A stretch of DNA of 10,573 bases from Oscillospiraceae bacterium (GCA_015069065.1 SVJI01000034.1:1-10573), one strand, 5' to 3'; positions 1 through 5,671 are shown, counted from the stretch's first letter. Notes: generated by a model not told the origin, from the sequence alone. Numbers and translations: made by a program.

Positions 1-1
1 G

Positions 2-340
2 GGTATTGAAAATCAGTATGACGACAATAACTACTTCCTGAGTAAGAATATTCCACTTACAGAGAATGATTTAACCGAATTTCTCGAAGAATATGTAGGA
101 AACGTTATGGATGATACCGAGCAGATGGATTTCAGAGAGGAATTTGAGGAAATTGTTATTAAGCTAAAGCTTTATTCAAGGCGAAGTGAAAATACTATAG
201 GAATAAGCAAAATAAATCAGATTTTAGCAGAGAAGGATTTACCATACACAGTTAAGTCGGGTTATGTAAAGGGCGTGACCTCTTGGGAGGTTATCAGATG
301 CAATCGTAAAAATATCGAAGAAAGGCATGATGCAGAATGA
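2..340 (+). CDS. 3' end of an unidentified element-borne protein
   Basis: This reading frame is open from the first bases of the window to a TGA at 338-340, so the gene starts upstream. About 112 C-terminal residues are visible. They are acidic in the first half (for example LTEFLEEY) and then basic, with a pattern of helices and a short GVTSWEVIR stretch that could be the wing of a winged-helix domain. The position just before xis and int suggests a replication, primase-like or regulatory protein of the element, but I do not recognise the family and this is only inference from context. The stop overlaps the next start by ATGA, so the two are probably translationally coupled. An internal ATG at 107 would give 77 residues, but the frame continues upstream of it. 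Confidence 0.6.
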   Translation, partial: GIENQYDDNNYFLSKNIPLTENDLTEFLEEYVGNVMDDTEQMDFREEFEEIVIKLKLYSRRSENTIGISKINQILAEKDLPYTVKSGYVKGVTSWEVIRCNRKNIEERHDAE

Positions 341-525
341 ATAAGAAGCAGATGAAGCTTACCAATTTTTGCAAAGAGTTTGATGTGCCGAGAAGCACTG
401 CATTAAAGTGGGTACACTCACAAGGATTTCCGGCATTTAACCTGTGCGGACATTGGTATGTTGATTTAGCGGCTTACTATGAATGGAGAAAGAATGAGCA
501 TATTCGGTCATATAAATATGCTTAA
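337..525 (+). CDS. xis: Excisionase-like small helix-turn-helix protein
   Basis: This is a 62-residue basic protein. Residues 7-30 (KLTNFCKEFDVPRSTALKW) form a MerR/excisionase-type helix-turn-helix, followed by a wing-like stretch with GHWYVDLAAYYEW at 38-50. This layout is usual for recombination directionality factors of tyrosine-recombinase elements: bind near the att site, bend DNA and bias the integrase toward excision. The start ATG overlaps the preceding stop (ATGA), and an AAAGG lies about 11 bases upstream. It sits 80 bases before int, the classic xis-int order. The function is inferred from fold and position; a small transcriptional regulator of the element is the alternative. Confidence 0.7.
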   Translation: MNKKQMKLTNFCKEFDVPRSTALKWVHSQGFPAFNLCGHWYVDLAAYYEWRKNEHIRSYKYA

Positions 526-545
526 ATGATTATATTAAAAAACTA

Positions 546-587
546 TCAGGAACAGTATGTGCCCTTATTTGCACATACTGTTCCTGA
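546..587. repeat. 17-bp perfect inverted repeat (hairpin) between xis and int
   Basis: The arms 546-562 and 571-587 are exact reverse complements (TCAGGAACAGTATGTGC and its complement) around an 8-base loop. On the plus strand the hairpin is followed directly by the GGAGG ribosome binding site of int with no T-run, so it is not a canonical terminator in that direction. On the minus strand it is followed after 3 bases by six Ts (complement of 537-542), which fits a terminator for antisense transcripts. It could also control int expression at the RNA level or be a protein-binding site. Confidence 0.75.
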
Positions 588-605
588 GGAAAGGAGGAGA
601 ATTGC

Positions 606-1718
606 TTGAAAAAGAGGGCGGACGGAAGATACTGTAAGCAGATACTCATAGGGTACAAACCTGACGGAACAAGAAGAATGAGAACCATTTACGGAAAAAC
701 TATTAAAGAAGTTGAAAAGAAATTAAGTGAAATTCACAAGCAGATAGATTTAGGAATAAATTTGTCGGATGATTTGACCGTCTGCCAATGGGGAGACACT
801 TGGTTAAAGACCTTTAAGACAGATATAGCAAATAATACTTATGTGCGATATTCCGGGATAGTCAGAAATCAGATAAATCCTATAATTGGGGATTTACCTC
901 TTACAGGAGTTAGACTTCACACATTACAGAAAATGATAAATGAATTGTCTGAGCAATATGCTCCTGCTACAGTTAAGAAAATAAAAGATGTTTTACACCA
1001 AATGTTTGAGCAGGCGGTAAGGTCGCAATATATTGCTATAAATCCGGCAGAGTGTATTGCAATTCCTAAATTTCATCAAAAGAACAGGGAGGTTATTAGT
1101 ATGGAACACGTAAAAATCATAGAAGAATTTTGTAAGGATTACAAACACGGAACTTTTGTAATGACGTTGCTATATACAGGAATGAGGCGTGGTGAAATCT
1201 TGGCGTTGCGTGTTCAAGATATTGATTTTGAAAATGAAATGATCTTTGTAACTAAGGCAGTGGAGTTTATTTGCAATACTCCTAATATCAAGACTCCCAA
1301 AACACCTAAAAGCAACAGAGCAATCCCCATACTGAATCCCTTGATTCCTTATTTAAAGAAGGCTGTAGAAGGAAAAGAAAAAACTGAATTTGTATTTACG
1401 GGTTATGACGGGAATCTGTACACAAAGTCATCTATTCAAAGATTGTTTAAGGCCTTTAACAGAGATTATAACCGTTACATAAACAGATCTAAAGCTGAAG
1501 AGGAGCACGAAACAGTTCATTTTACGATGCACCAGTTCAGACATACCTTTTGTACAATGATGTATGATGCAGGAGTTGACGTAAAAACAGCACAGGATAT
1601 ATTGGGTCATAGCAGTGTCAATGTAACTTTGGATATATACACGCATCTTAGCAGAGAGAAAAAGAATATTAATATTGACAAGATGAATTCATATATTGAA
1701 AGTCAATTAAAAGCATAA
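606..1718 (+). CDS. int: Tyrosine recombinase / site-specific integrase
   Basis: This 370-residue protein catalyses integration and excision of the element by DNA strand exchange. The domains in order are an N-terminal AP2-like arm-binding domain (about 1-45, with GYKPDGTRRMRTIYG), a SAM-like core-binding domain (about 55-150) and a catalytic domain (about 165-360). The catalytic set is visible: Arg194 in TGMRRGE, a lysine-rich hairpin around 229-235, His309-x-x-Arg312 (MHQFRHTF), His335 in GHSS and the nucleophile Tyr345 in DIYTHL. Length and layout match Tn916/lactococcal-phage-type integrases. The start is a TTG at 606, chosen because GGAGG at 593-597 lies 8 bases upstream and the protein begins right at the arm-binding domain. 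A rho-independent terminator follows. No truncation is seen. Confidence 0.97.
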   Translation: MKKRADGRYCKQILIGYKPDGTRRMRTIYGKTIKEVEKKLSEIHKQIDLGINLSDDLTVCQWGDTWLKTFKTDIANNTYVRYSGIVRNQINPIIGDLPLTGVRLHTLQKMINELSEQYAPATVKKIKDVLHQMFEQAVRSQYIAINPAECIAIPKFHQKNREVISMEHVKIIEEFCKDYKHGTFVMTLLYTGMRRGEILALRVQDIDFENEMIFVTKAVEFICNTPNIKTPKTPKSNRAIPILNPLIPYLKKAVEGKEKTEFVFTGYDGNLYTKSSIQRLFKAFNRDYNRYINRSKAEEEHETVHFTMHQFRHTFCTMMYDAGVDVKTAQDILGHSSVNVTLDIYTHLSREKKNINIDKMNSYIESQLKA

Positions 1719-1722
1719 TAAA

Positions 1723-1763
1723 GCACAGTGAATCATAAAGAAATTCACTGTGCCTTGTTTTTT
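1723..1763 (+). terminator. Rho-independent terminator after int
   Basis: An 11-bp perfect stem (1723-1733 with 1743-1753, GCACAGTGAAT) with a 9-base loop is followed by CTTG and six Ts (1758-1763). It begins 5 bases after the int stop and isolates int from the downstream cargo operon. Confidence 0.9.
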
Positions 1764-1785
1764 CAAAAAGCAAAAATGAAAATGT

Positions 1786-1814
1786 TTGACTTATAATTTC
1801 AAAACGGGTATAAT
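1786..1814 (+). promoter_or_regulatory. Near-consensus sigma-A promoter of the cargo cassette
   Basis: TTGACT (1786-1791), a 17-base spacer and a perfect TATAAT (1809-1814) predict a transcript start near 1821. It lies just after the int terminator and 16 bases before the GTG start of the first cargo gene, so the three cargo genes form an independent transcription unit. Confidence 0.85.
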
Positions 1815-1836
1815 AAGGATAGGTAGGTGGTTTATA

Positions 1837-2073
1837 GTGAATATAACTGAAAAAATCACAGAAGCGAAAGAACTTGAATTTGTTATATTTTGTATTGAGA
1901 ATGTGGCGCAACAACTTAATGTCAATGCTGAAGTTGTATATAAAGGGTTGAGTGAGAGTAATATTATATCAGATTACATTGTACCTTGCTTTGAGGCATT
2001 GCACACTCAAAGCAGAGAGTACATTGTTGATGATATTCTGGAAGTTATGGAAGAAAGAGATGTAAAAATATGA
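1837..2073 (+). CDS. DUF3791-like small protein, first gene of cargo cassette
   Basis: This is a 78-residue, mostly helical acidic protein starting at GTG 1837. The start is chosen because an AGGTGG lies 6 bases upstream at 1825-1830. A longer version from TTG 1786 would run through the promoter and can be discounted. The sequence ELEFVIFCIENVAQQLNV followed by DYIVPCFEALHTQSREYIVDDILEVM resembles DUF3791 proteins, which I recall as frequent neighbours of DUF3990 genes in Firmicutes. No catalytic motif is seen. It overlaps the next gene by ATGA, so production is probably coupled. A role as the antitoxin, chaperone or partner of the downstream predicted ADP-ribosyltransferase is inference only. 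Confidence 0.8.
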   Translation: MNITEKITEAKELEFVIFCIENVAQQLNVNAEVVYKGLSESNIISDYIVPCFEALHTQSREYIVDDILEVMEERDVKI

Positions 2074-2540
2074 TTTTGTATCATGGTTCGTATATTGAAA
2101 TTCAAAGACCTGAATTGAGTTTTTCCAGAGATAATGTTGATTTTGGAAAAGGGTTCTATACAACTCCCATATATGAGCAAGCCGTAAAATGGTGCGGAAA
2201 GTTTATACGCCGCAATAAGAATGGTGTTGTTTCTCGTTATGAGTTTGATGACAATGCGTTTGAAAAATTAAAAGTTCTCAATTTTGATACATATTCCGAA
2301 GAGTGGCTTGATTTTATTTTGGTATGTAGACAAGGTAAAGATAATACAGATTATGATATTGTCATAGGCGGTGTAGCAGATGATAAAGTATTCAATACCG
2401 TTGAACTTTATTTTGATAATCTTATTGACAAAGAAGAAGCTATAAAAAGACTGAAATATGAAAAGCCTAACCTGCAGGTTTGTTTAAGAACTCAAAAAGC
2501 AATAGACTATCTACGCTTTGAAGGGAGCGAAAATGTATGA
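2070..2540 (+). CDS. DUF3990-like protein, predicted ADP-ribosyltransferase fold
   Basis: This 156-residue protein has no signal peptide or membrane segment, so it is probably cytoplasmic. It begins with LYHGS (His5), followed by DFGKGFYTT (Tyr30) with EQAVKW, and near the C-terminus NLQVCLRTQKAIDYL (Gln136). The order His, Tyr in GxGFYxT, then a late Gln/Glu strand is the pattern of the DUF3990 family, which as I recall belongs to the ADP-ribosyltransferase superfamily (PARP/Tpt1-like H-Y-x arrangement). The likely reaction is transfer of ADP-ribose from NAD to an unknown protein or nucleic-acid target, but neither target nor activity can be read from sequence. It is the middle gene of a cassette with ATGA overlaps on both sides, as expected when a toxic enzyme is made together with binding partners. 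Family call fairly sure; enzymatic role inferred. Confidence 0.82.
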   Translation: MILYHGSYIEIQRPELSFSRDNVDFGKGFYTTPIYEQAVKWCGKFIRRNKNGVVSRYEFDDNAFEKLKVLNFDTYSEEWLDFILVCRQGKDNTDYDIVIGGVADDKVFNTVELYFDNLIDKEEAIKRLKYEKPNLQVCLRTQKAIDYLRFEGSENV

Positions 2541-2746
2541 TGGCAAATCCCATATTGCTTCAAAAAAAATATTCAAGAATAGTGGGAATGTTCGCAAAGA
2601 ATAATAATATATCTTTAGATAAGGCGTTAGATATGTTTTACACATCGCAAACATATAGGTTAATAGATGAAGGCGTTTCAGATATTCATTGTATGAGCGA
2701 TGCATATCTTGCTGAAGAATTAGAGACTGAATATAGAAATAGTTAA
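2537..2746 (+). CDS. DUF3791-like small protein, third gene of cargo cassette
   Basis: This is a 69-residue helical protein. The stretch KYSRIVGMFAKNNNISLDKALDMFY and then VSDIHCMSDAYLAEELE is a pattern I associate with the DUF3791 family found beside DUF3990 genes. It is clearly different from the first cassette gene at sequence level, so the two are not a recent duplication. The start ATG 2537 overlaps the preceding stop; a second ATG follows at 2540, so the start could be either. The weak AAGGGA upstream suggests reliance on translational coupling. A terminator begins at its stop codon. A role as antitoxin or accessory factor is possible but unproven. Confidence 0.78.
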   Translation: MMANPILLQKKYSRIVGMFAKNNNISLDKALDMFYTSQTYRLIDEGVSDIHCMSDAYLAEELETEYRNS

Positions 2747-2768
2747 AAAGGAGCTTCGGCTCCTTTTT
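2745..2768 (+). terminator. Rho-independent terminator with UUCG tetraloop after cargo cassette
   Basis: A 10-bp perfect stem (2745-2754 with 2759-2768) is closed by the very stable C(UUCG)G tetraloop, and the 3' arm ends in five Ts. It overlaps the stop codon of the third cassette gene. The A/T symmetry means it could also work on the minus strand. Confidence 0.92.
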
Positions 2769-2834
2769 ATATGTGCTTTCATATTTGTTATAGGGGAATG
2801 GTTATGCTTATTTGAGCCCATAATAATTCATTAT

Positions 2835-2869
2835 AGTCAGTCAAATGTTAGTCAAAAGTCAGTCAAATG
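2835..2869. repeat. Direct repeats, candidate integrase arm-type sites
   Basis: AGTCAGTCAAATG occurs at 2835-2847 and again exactly at 2857-2869, with a partial copy (TTAGTCAAA, 2848-2856) between them. The pair lies about 70 bases from the 3' end of the tRNA. Integrases with an AP2-like N-terminal domain, as encoded at 606-1718, bind short direct repeats of this kind near the att core. The role is inferred from position and repeat form. Confidence 0.6.
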
Positions 2870-2898
2870 GTAAAATTAAAGAGAATAACAGAAAATGC

Positions 2899-2933
2899 AA
2901 AAACGGCTTAACCCTATTGGTTAAGCCGTTTTT
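2899..2933 (-). terminator. Terminator downstream of tRNA-Glu
   Basis: A 15-bp perfect stem (2899-2913 with 2919-2933) with a 5-base loop starts 3 bases beyond the encoded CCA end of the tRNA. Read on the minus strand it ends in five Ts, and on the plus strand in six. It would stop tRNA transcription from running antisense into the cargo cassette and could also work in the other direction. Confidence 0.88.
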
Positions 2934-2936
2934 TAG

Positions 2937-3012
2937 TGGTGACCCCACGGGGAATCGAACCCCGGTCTTCGCCGTGAGAGGGCGACGTCCTAGGCCGCTA
3001 GACTATGGGGCC
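2937..3012 (-). tRNA. tRNA-Glu (anticodon CTC)
   Basis: The minus strand folds into a full 76-base cloverleaf. The 7-bp acceptor stem pairs GGCCCCA with TGGGGTC (one G-T pair), the anticodon stem TCGCC/GGCGA encloses the loop CTCTCAC with anticodon CTC, and the T-arm is CGGGG-TTCGATT-CCCCG. Discriminator A and CCA are encoded in the DNA. It decodes GAG. A perfect promoter lies upstream and a strong hairpin downstream, so it is a single-gene transcript. Its 3' end faces the integrase, which makes it the likely attachment site. Confidence 0.96.
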
Positions 3013-3031
3013 GTTTTTTGACTGCCTGTTT

Positions 3032-3060
3032 ATTATAATACAAAAAGTGTTTCTTGTCAA
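3032..3060 (-). promoter_or_regulatory. Consensus promoter of tRNA-Glu
   Basis: Read on the minus strand, TTGACA (3055-3060), a 17-base spacer and TATAAT (3032-3037) match the sigma-A consensus at every position. The tRNA 5' end lies 19 bases past the -10 box. Confidence 0.92.
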
Positions 3061-3113
3061 CATTTTTTTAGATGTTTTTCAAATAAATGTAGAATAAAAT
3101 TATAAGTGCGTAC

Positions 3114-3142
3114 TTGACAGAAACATATGTGTGTGGTAACAT
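3114..3142 (+). promoter_or_regulatory. Promoter of the metal-resistance operon
   Basis: A perfect TTGACA (3114-3119), a 17-base spacer and TAACAT (3137-3142) predict a transcript start near 3149, about 29 bases before the arsR-family start codon. The -10 lies inside the iterated 16-bp units, so a repressor bound there would block polymerase. Confidence 0.8.
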
Positions 3143-3170
3143 ATGAATGTGTAAATATATGAATGGAGAT
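3123..3170 (+). promoter_or_regulatory. Candidate operator: three iterated 16-bp units
   Basis: Three consecutive 16-base units begin at 3123, 3139 and 3155, with the cores ACATATG, ACATATG and ATATATG; units two and three also share ATATGAATG. A partial fourth core (GCATATAATG) ends in the start codon. They span the -10, transcript start and ribosome binding site. The downstream gene encodes an ArsR-family repressor, so autorepression here is likely, although this family more often uses imperfect inverted repeats. Confidence 0.55.
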
Positions 3171-3177
3171 GCATATA

Positions 3178-3528
3178 ATGAGCAAACATAACCATGACGA
3201 TATTTTAAATATTGTGCGTAATGAACTTCCAACTGATGAACTACTGTGTGATTTATCAGATTTATTTAAAATTTTTGGAGATACTACGCGGATGAAGATT
3301 CTGTTTTCGCTTTTTGAGTCAGAACTGTGCGTGTGTGCTATAGCAGAACTGCTTGGCATGGCGCAGCCTGCTATTTCGCACCAGCTTAAAGTACTTAAAA
3401 CAAATAAGCTTGTAGATTGCCGCAGGGAGGGGAAAACGATTTTTTATTTTCTGGCTGATGGACATGTGCGTAGCATAATTGCCCAAGGCTTTGACCATTT
3501 AATAGAGGAAAGGAAGTGTGACATATAA
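3178..3528 (+). CDS. cadC: ArsR/SmtB-family metal-sensing repressor, CadC type
   Basis: This 116-residue winged-helix repressor probably releases DNA when Cd, Zn or Pb binds. The metal motif ELCVCAIAELL carries Cys51 and Cys53, as in the CadC alpha-3 site. The recognition helix AQPAISHQLKVLK covers 62-74. Helix alpha-5 carries Asp94, His96, His107 and Glu110, the spacing of the Zn site of CzrA/CadC. The N-terminal Cys pair of classical CadC is absent; MSKHNHDD supplies histidines instead. Start ATG 3178 is chosen because GGAG (3165-3168) lies 9 bases upstream; ATGs at 3163 and 3169 have no ribosome binding site. The stop overlaps the next start by one base (TAATG), so it is first in a three-gene operon with an HMA protein and a metal ATPase. 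Confidence 0.92.
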   Translation: MSKHNHDDILNIVRNELPTDELLCDLSDLFKIFGDTTRMKILFSLFESELCVCAIAELLGMAQPAISHQLKVLKTNKLVDCRREGKTIFYFLADGHVRSIIAQGFDHLIEERKCDI

Positions 3529-3749
3529 TGATAAAAAAATTTGAGGTATCAGAAATCGATTGCGCAGTATGTGCAGGGAAAATAGAGGATGCAATTAAAA
3601 AAATTGAGGGTGTAAAGAATGTAAACCTTAATTTTATTATGCAGACACTTACTGTCGAAGCGGACGAGGCAGATTTTAATTCATTGATAAATAAGATTAT
3701 AAAGGCAGGCAGAAAAATAGAACGTAATTTTTCAATATCAGAGGTATAG
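3528..3749 (+). CDS. Stand-alone heavy-metal-associated (HMA) domain protein
   Basis: This 73-residue protein is one ferredoxin-like HMA domain, with the metal-binding DCAVC loop (Cys12, Cys15) after the first strand and the pattern KIEGVKNVNLNF then LTVEAD typical of the fold. It most likely binds a soft metal ion and passes it to, or regulates, the ATPase encoded 3 bases downstream. In most CadA/ZntA enzymes this domain is fused at the N-terminus, so here it has been split off into its own gene. The start ATG overlaps the preceding stop and has AGGAAAGGAAG upstream. The residue before the first Cys is Asp (EIDC), rather than the GMTC of copper chaperones; Asp next to CxxC is seen in Zn/Cd/Pb-type domains such as ZntA's. 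Confidence 0.9.
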   Translation: MIKKFEVSEIDCAVCAGKIEDAIKKIEGVKNVNLNFIMQTLTVEADEADFNSLINKIIKAGRKIERNFSISEV

Positions 3750-3752
3750 TAT

Positions 3753-5603
3753 ATGAATAAACGTCAAAAGAAAACTCTTTTTAGAATTGTAATTGCGGCT
3801 TCTGTTTTTGTGTTTTCGATGTTTGCAGGTAAATTACCCATGTTGCAGATAATTCTCCTTTTTACGGCATATCTTGTTTGTGGAGGAGACATTCTGTTTA
3901 CAGCTGTACGTAAAATTTTTACAGGACAAATATTCGACGAGGAATTTTTGATGAGTGCAGCAACAATCGGCGCAATTGCGTTAGGAGAGTATAACGAGGC
4001 TGTAATGGTTATGCTGCTCTATCAGACAGGGGAGCTTTTTCAAAGTGTGGCTGTAGGGAAGAGCCGCAAGTCAATAAAAGAACTAATGAAAATAAAACCT
4101 GATTATGCTACTTTGATTTTAGAAGATGGGGAGTTTAAGCTTCCGCCTGAAGAGATAAATGTAGGGGACATAATACTTGTATTGCCCGGAGAGAAAGTAC
4201 CGCTGGATGGAGTTATAACAGAGGGAAGAACAAGTTTTGATTCTTCCTCACTTACAGGCGAGAGTATTCCGATTACGGCAGATTATGGTGACAGGGCAGT
4301 AAGTGGTATGATAAATCTGGAAAGCCCTGTTAAGATAAAGGTTACTGCACCGTATGAAGAAAGCACTGTTGCGAAAATTTTGCAGCTTGTGGAGCAGTCC
4401 GCAGCGAATAAATCGGTGTCGGAGAAGTTTATCACAAAATTTTCACGTAAATATACTCCCTGTGTATTTGCGGCGGCACTTATTACTGCGCTTATTCCAC
4501 CGATAATGTTTGGTTTACCTTTTTCTGTATGGGTGAAGCGGGCACTTGTTTTTCTTATCGTTTCATGTCCGTGCGCACTTGTAATTTCTGTACCGCTTAC
4601 TTTTTTTGGAGGAATCGGAGCGGCGTCCCAAAAAGGTATATTGATAAAAGGGTCAAATTACATTGAAAGGCTTTCAAAAACGCACTGCATAGCTTTTGAT
4701 AAAACAGGGACTCTTACCTGTGGGAAATTTACTGTAACAGAGATAAACTCTCAGGGGATAGAAAAAGAAAAGCTCCTCGAGCTTGCGGCGATGGCTGAAA
4801 GTCACTGCGTTCATCCTATTGCAAAATCCATAGTAGAAGCCTATAAAGGTGAAATTGACAAAGCGCGTGTGAAAAACGTTACTATGGTAAGCGGCGGCGG
4901 GGTTATCGCTGATGTTGACGGAGAAAATATTCTTGCAGGAAATAGTAAATTTCTTAAGGATAACGGCATAGATATTGAGAATATTCAGGAGAATGGTACA
5001 ATTGTTTATGTGGCAAAAGGCGGTAAATATATTGGCAATATTGTGATTGAGGATAAAGTGAAGAGTGATGCACTGCAGACTATAAAAGATTTGAATGATA
5101 TGGGAATTAGAAAAGCGGTTATATTGACAGGTGATAATTATGGCGTTGCAAAAAAGGTTGCTGATAAGCTGGGTATAAAGAAGATATATGCAAGACTTCT
5201 TCCGCAGGAAAAGGTTGAAACGGCACTTGATATAAAAGAAACCGGGAAAGGAACGTTTGTATTTGTGGGGGATGGTGTGAATGATGCCCCAGTAATTGCA
5301 TGTGCAGATGTAGGTGTTGCAATGGGTGCGCTGGGTACTGACGCAGCAATAGAGGCTGCTGATGTGGTTATTATGAATGATTCACTGTCAGCGCTATCTG
5401 ATTTGATAAGAATTTCGAGAAGGACAATGAGTATTGTAAAACAAAATATTATTATGGCATTATCGGTGAAATTTGCGGTAATGATTCTCAGTGCAGCAGG
5501 GCTGGCAAATATGTATGGTGCCGTGTTTGCAGATGTGGGTGTAATGATAGTAGCGATACTTAACGCAATGCGTAATTTATTTGTTGTTTCGGGGAATAAA
5601 TAG
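3753..5603 (+). CDS. cadA: P1B-type Cd/Zn/Pb-transporting ATPase
   Basis: This 616-residue membrane pump exports Cd(II), Zn(II) or Pb(II) using ATP. The membrane domain comes first (helices at about 10-50 and 64-100). Then follow the actuator domain with TGE (168-170), the ion-binding helix with Cys-Pro-Cys (272-274), the phosphorylation site DKTGT (Asp316), the P1B hallmark His354-Pro355, and the hinge GDGVNDAP (506-513). The last helices contain FADVGVMIVAILNAMR with Asp594, the residue that marks the Zn/Cd/Pb group rather than copper pumps. It is shorter than typical CadA (about 700 or more residues) because the N-terminal HMA domain is missing; a separate gene just upstream supplies one. 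GAGG at 3741-3744 is the likely ribosome binding site. The exact metal cannot be fixed from sequence alone. Confidence 0.95.
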   Translation: MNKRQKKTLFRIVIAASVFVFSMFAGKLPMLQIILLFTAYLVCGGDILFTAVRKIFTGQIFDEEFLMSAATIGAIALGEYNEAVMVMLLYQTGELFQSVAVGKSRKSIKELMKIKPDYATLILEDGEFKLPPEEINVGDIILVLPGEKVPLDGVITEGRTSFDSSSLTGESIPITADYGDRAVSGMINLESPVKIKVTAPYEESTVAKILQLVEQSAANKSVSEKFITKFSRKYTPCVFAAALITALIPPIMFGLPFSVWVKRALVFLIVSCPCALVISVPLTFFGGIGAASQKGILIKGSNYIERLSKTHCIAFDKTGTLTCGKFTVTEINSQGIEKEKLLELAAMAESHCVHPIAKSIVEAYKGEIDKARVKNVTMVSGGGVIADVDGENILAGNSKFLKDNGIDIENIQENGTIVYVAKGGKYIGNIVIEDKVKSDALQTIKDLNDMGIRKAVILTGDNYGVAKKVADKLGIKKIYARLLPQEKVETALDIKETGKGTFVFVGDGVNDAPVIACADVGVAMGALGTDAAIEAADVVIMNDSLSALSDLIRISRRTMSIVKQNIIMALSVKFAVMILSAAGLANMYGAVFADVGVMIVAILNAMRNLFVVSGNK

Positions 5604-5609
5604 AAATGA

Positions 5610-5641
5610 AAAGAGGTTGTTACAAACGTAACAACCTCTTT
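5610..5641. terminator. Terminator between convergent transcription units
   Basis: A perfect 14-bp stem (5610-5623 with 5628-5641) with an AAAC loop begins 7 bases after the ATPase stop. Its A/T-ended arms and its position between convergent genes suggest it works in both directions. The T-run is short (CTCTTTG), so efficiency is uncertain. Confidence 0.8.
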
Positions 5642-5671
5642 GTATAATCTCAACTTTGGTTAATAAGGAGA

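Larger units (their letters stand above)
1..2940. mobile_element. Terminal segment of an integrative element inserted at a tRNA-Glu 3' end (other end outside window)
   Basis: An excisionase-like gene and a tyrosine recombinase are followed by cargo genes, short direct repeats and the 3' end of a tRNA gene, the usual layout for one end of a tRNA-targeting integrative or mobilizable element or prophage. The tRNA-Glu gene is on the minus strand with its 3' end at 2937, so anything inserted in its 3' part must lie at lower coordinates, which is where int is. The exact boundary is inferred. The crossover could fall anywhere in the 3' half of the tRNA, and the partner repeat (the other att site) is not in the window. 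An alternative is that the element ends just after the int terminator near 1763 and the cargo cassette is a separate insertion. Confidence 0.65.

Noticed and set aside
3057..3359. 100-residue minus-strand open frame over the metal operon promoter and repressor
   Set aside because: It overlaps a perfect promoter, the candidate operator and the repressor gene in antisense, and it shows no domain.
5138..5653. 171-residue minus-strand open frame opposite the ATPase gene
   Set aside because: It lies entirely antisense to the conserved catalytic half of the ATPase, has a low-complexity Ser/Thr/Ala/Ile composition from reverse reading, and has no family motif.
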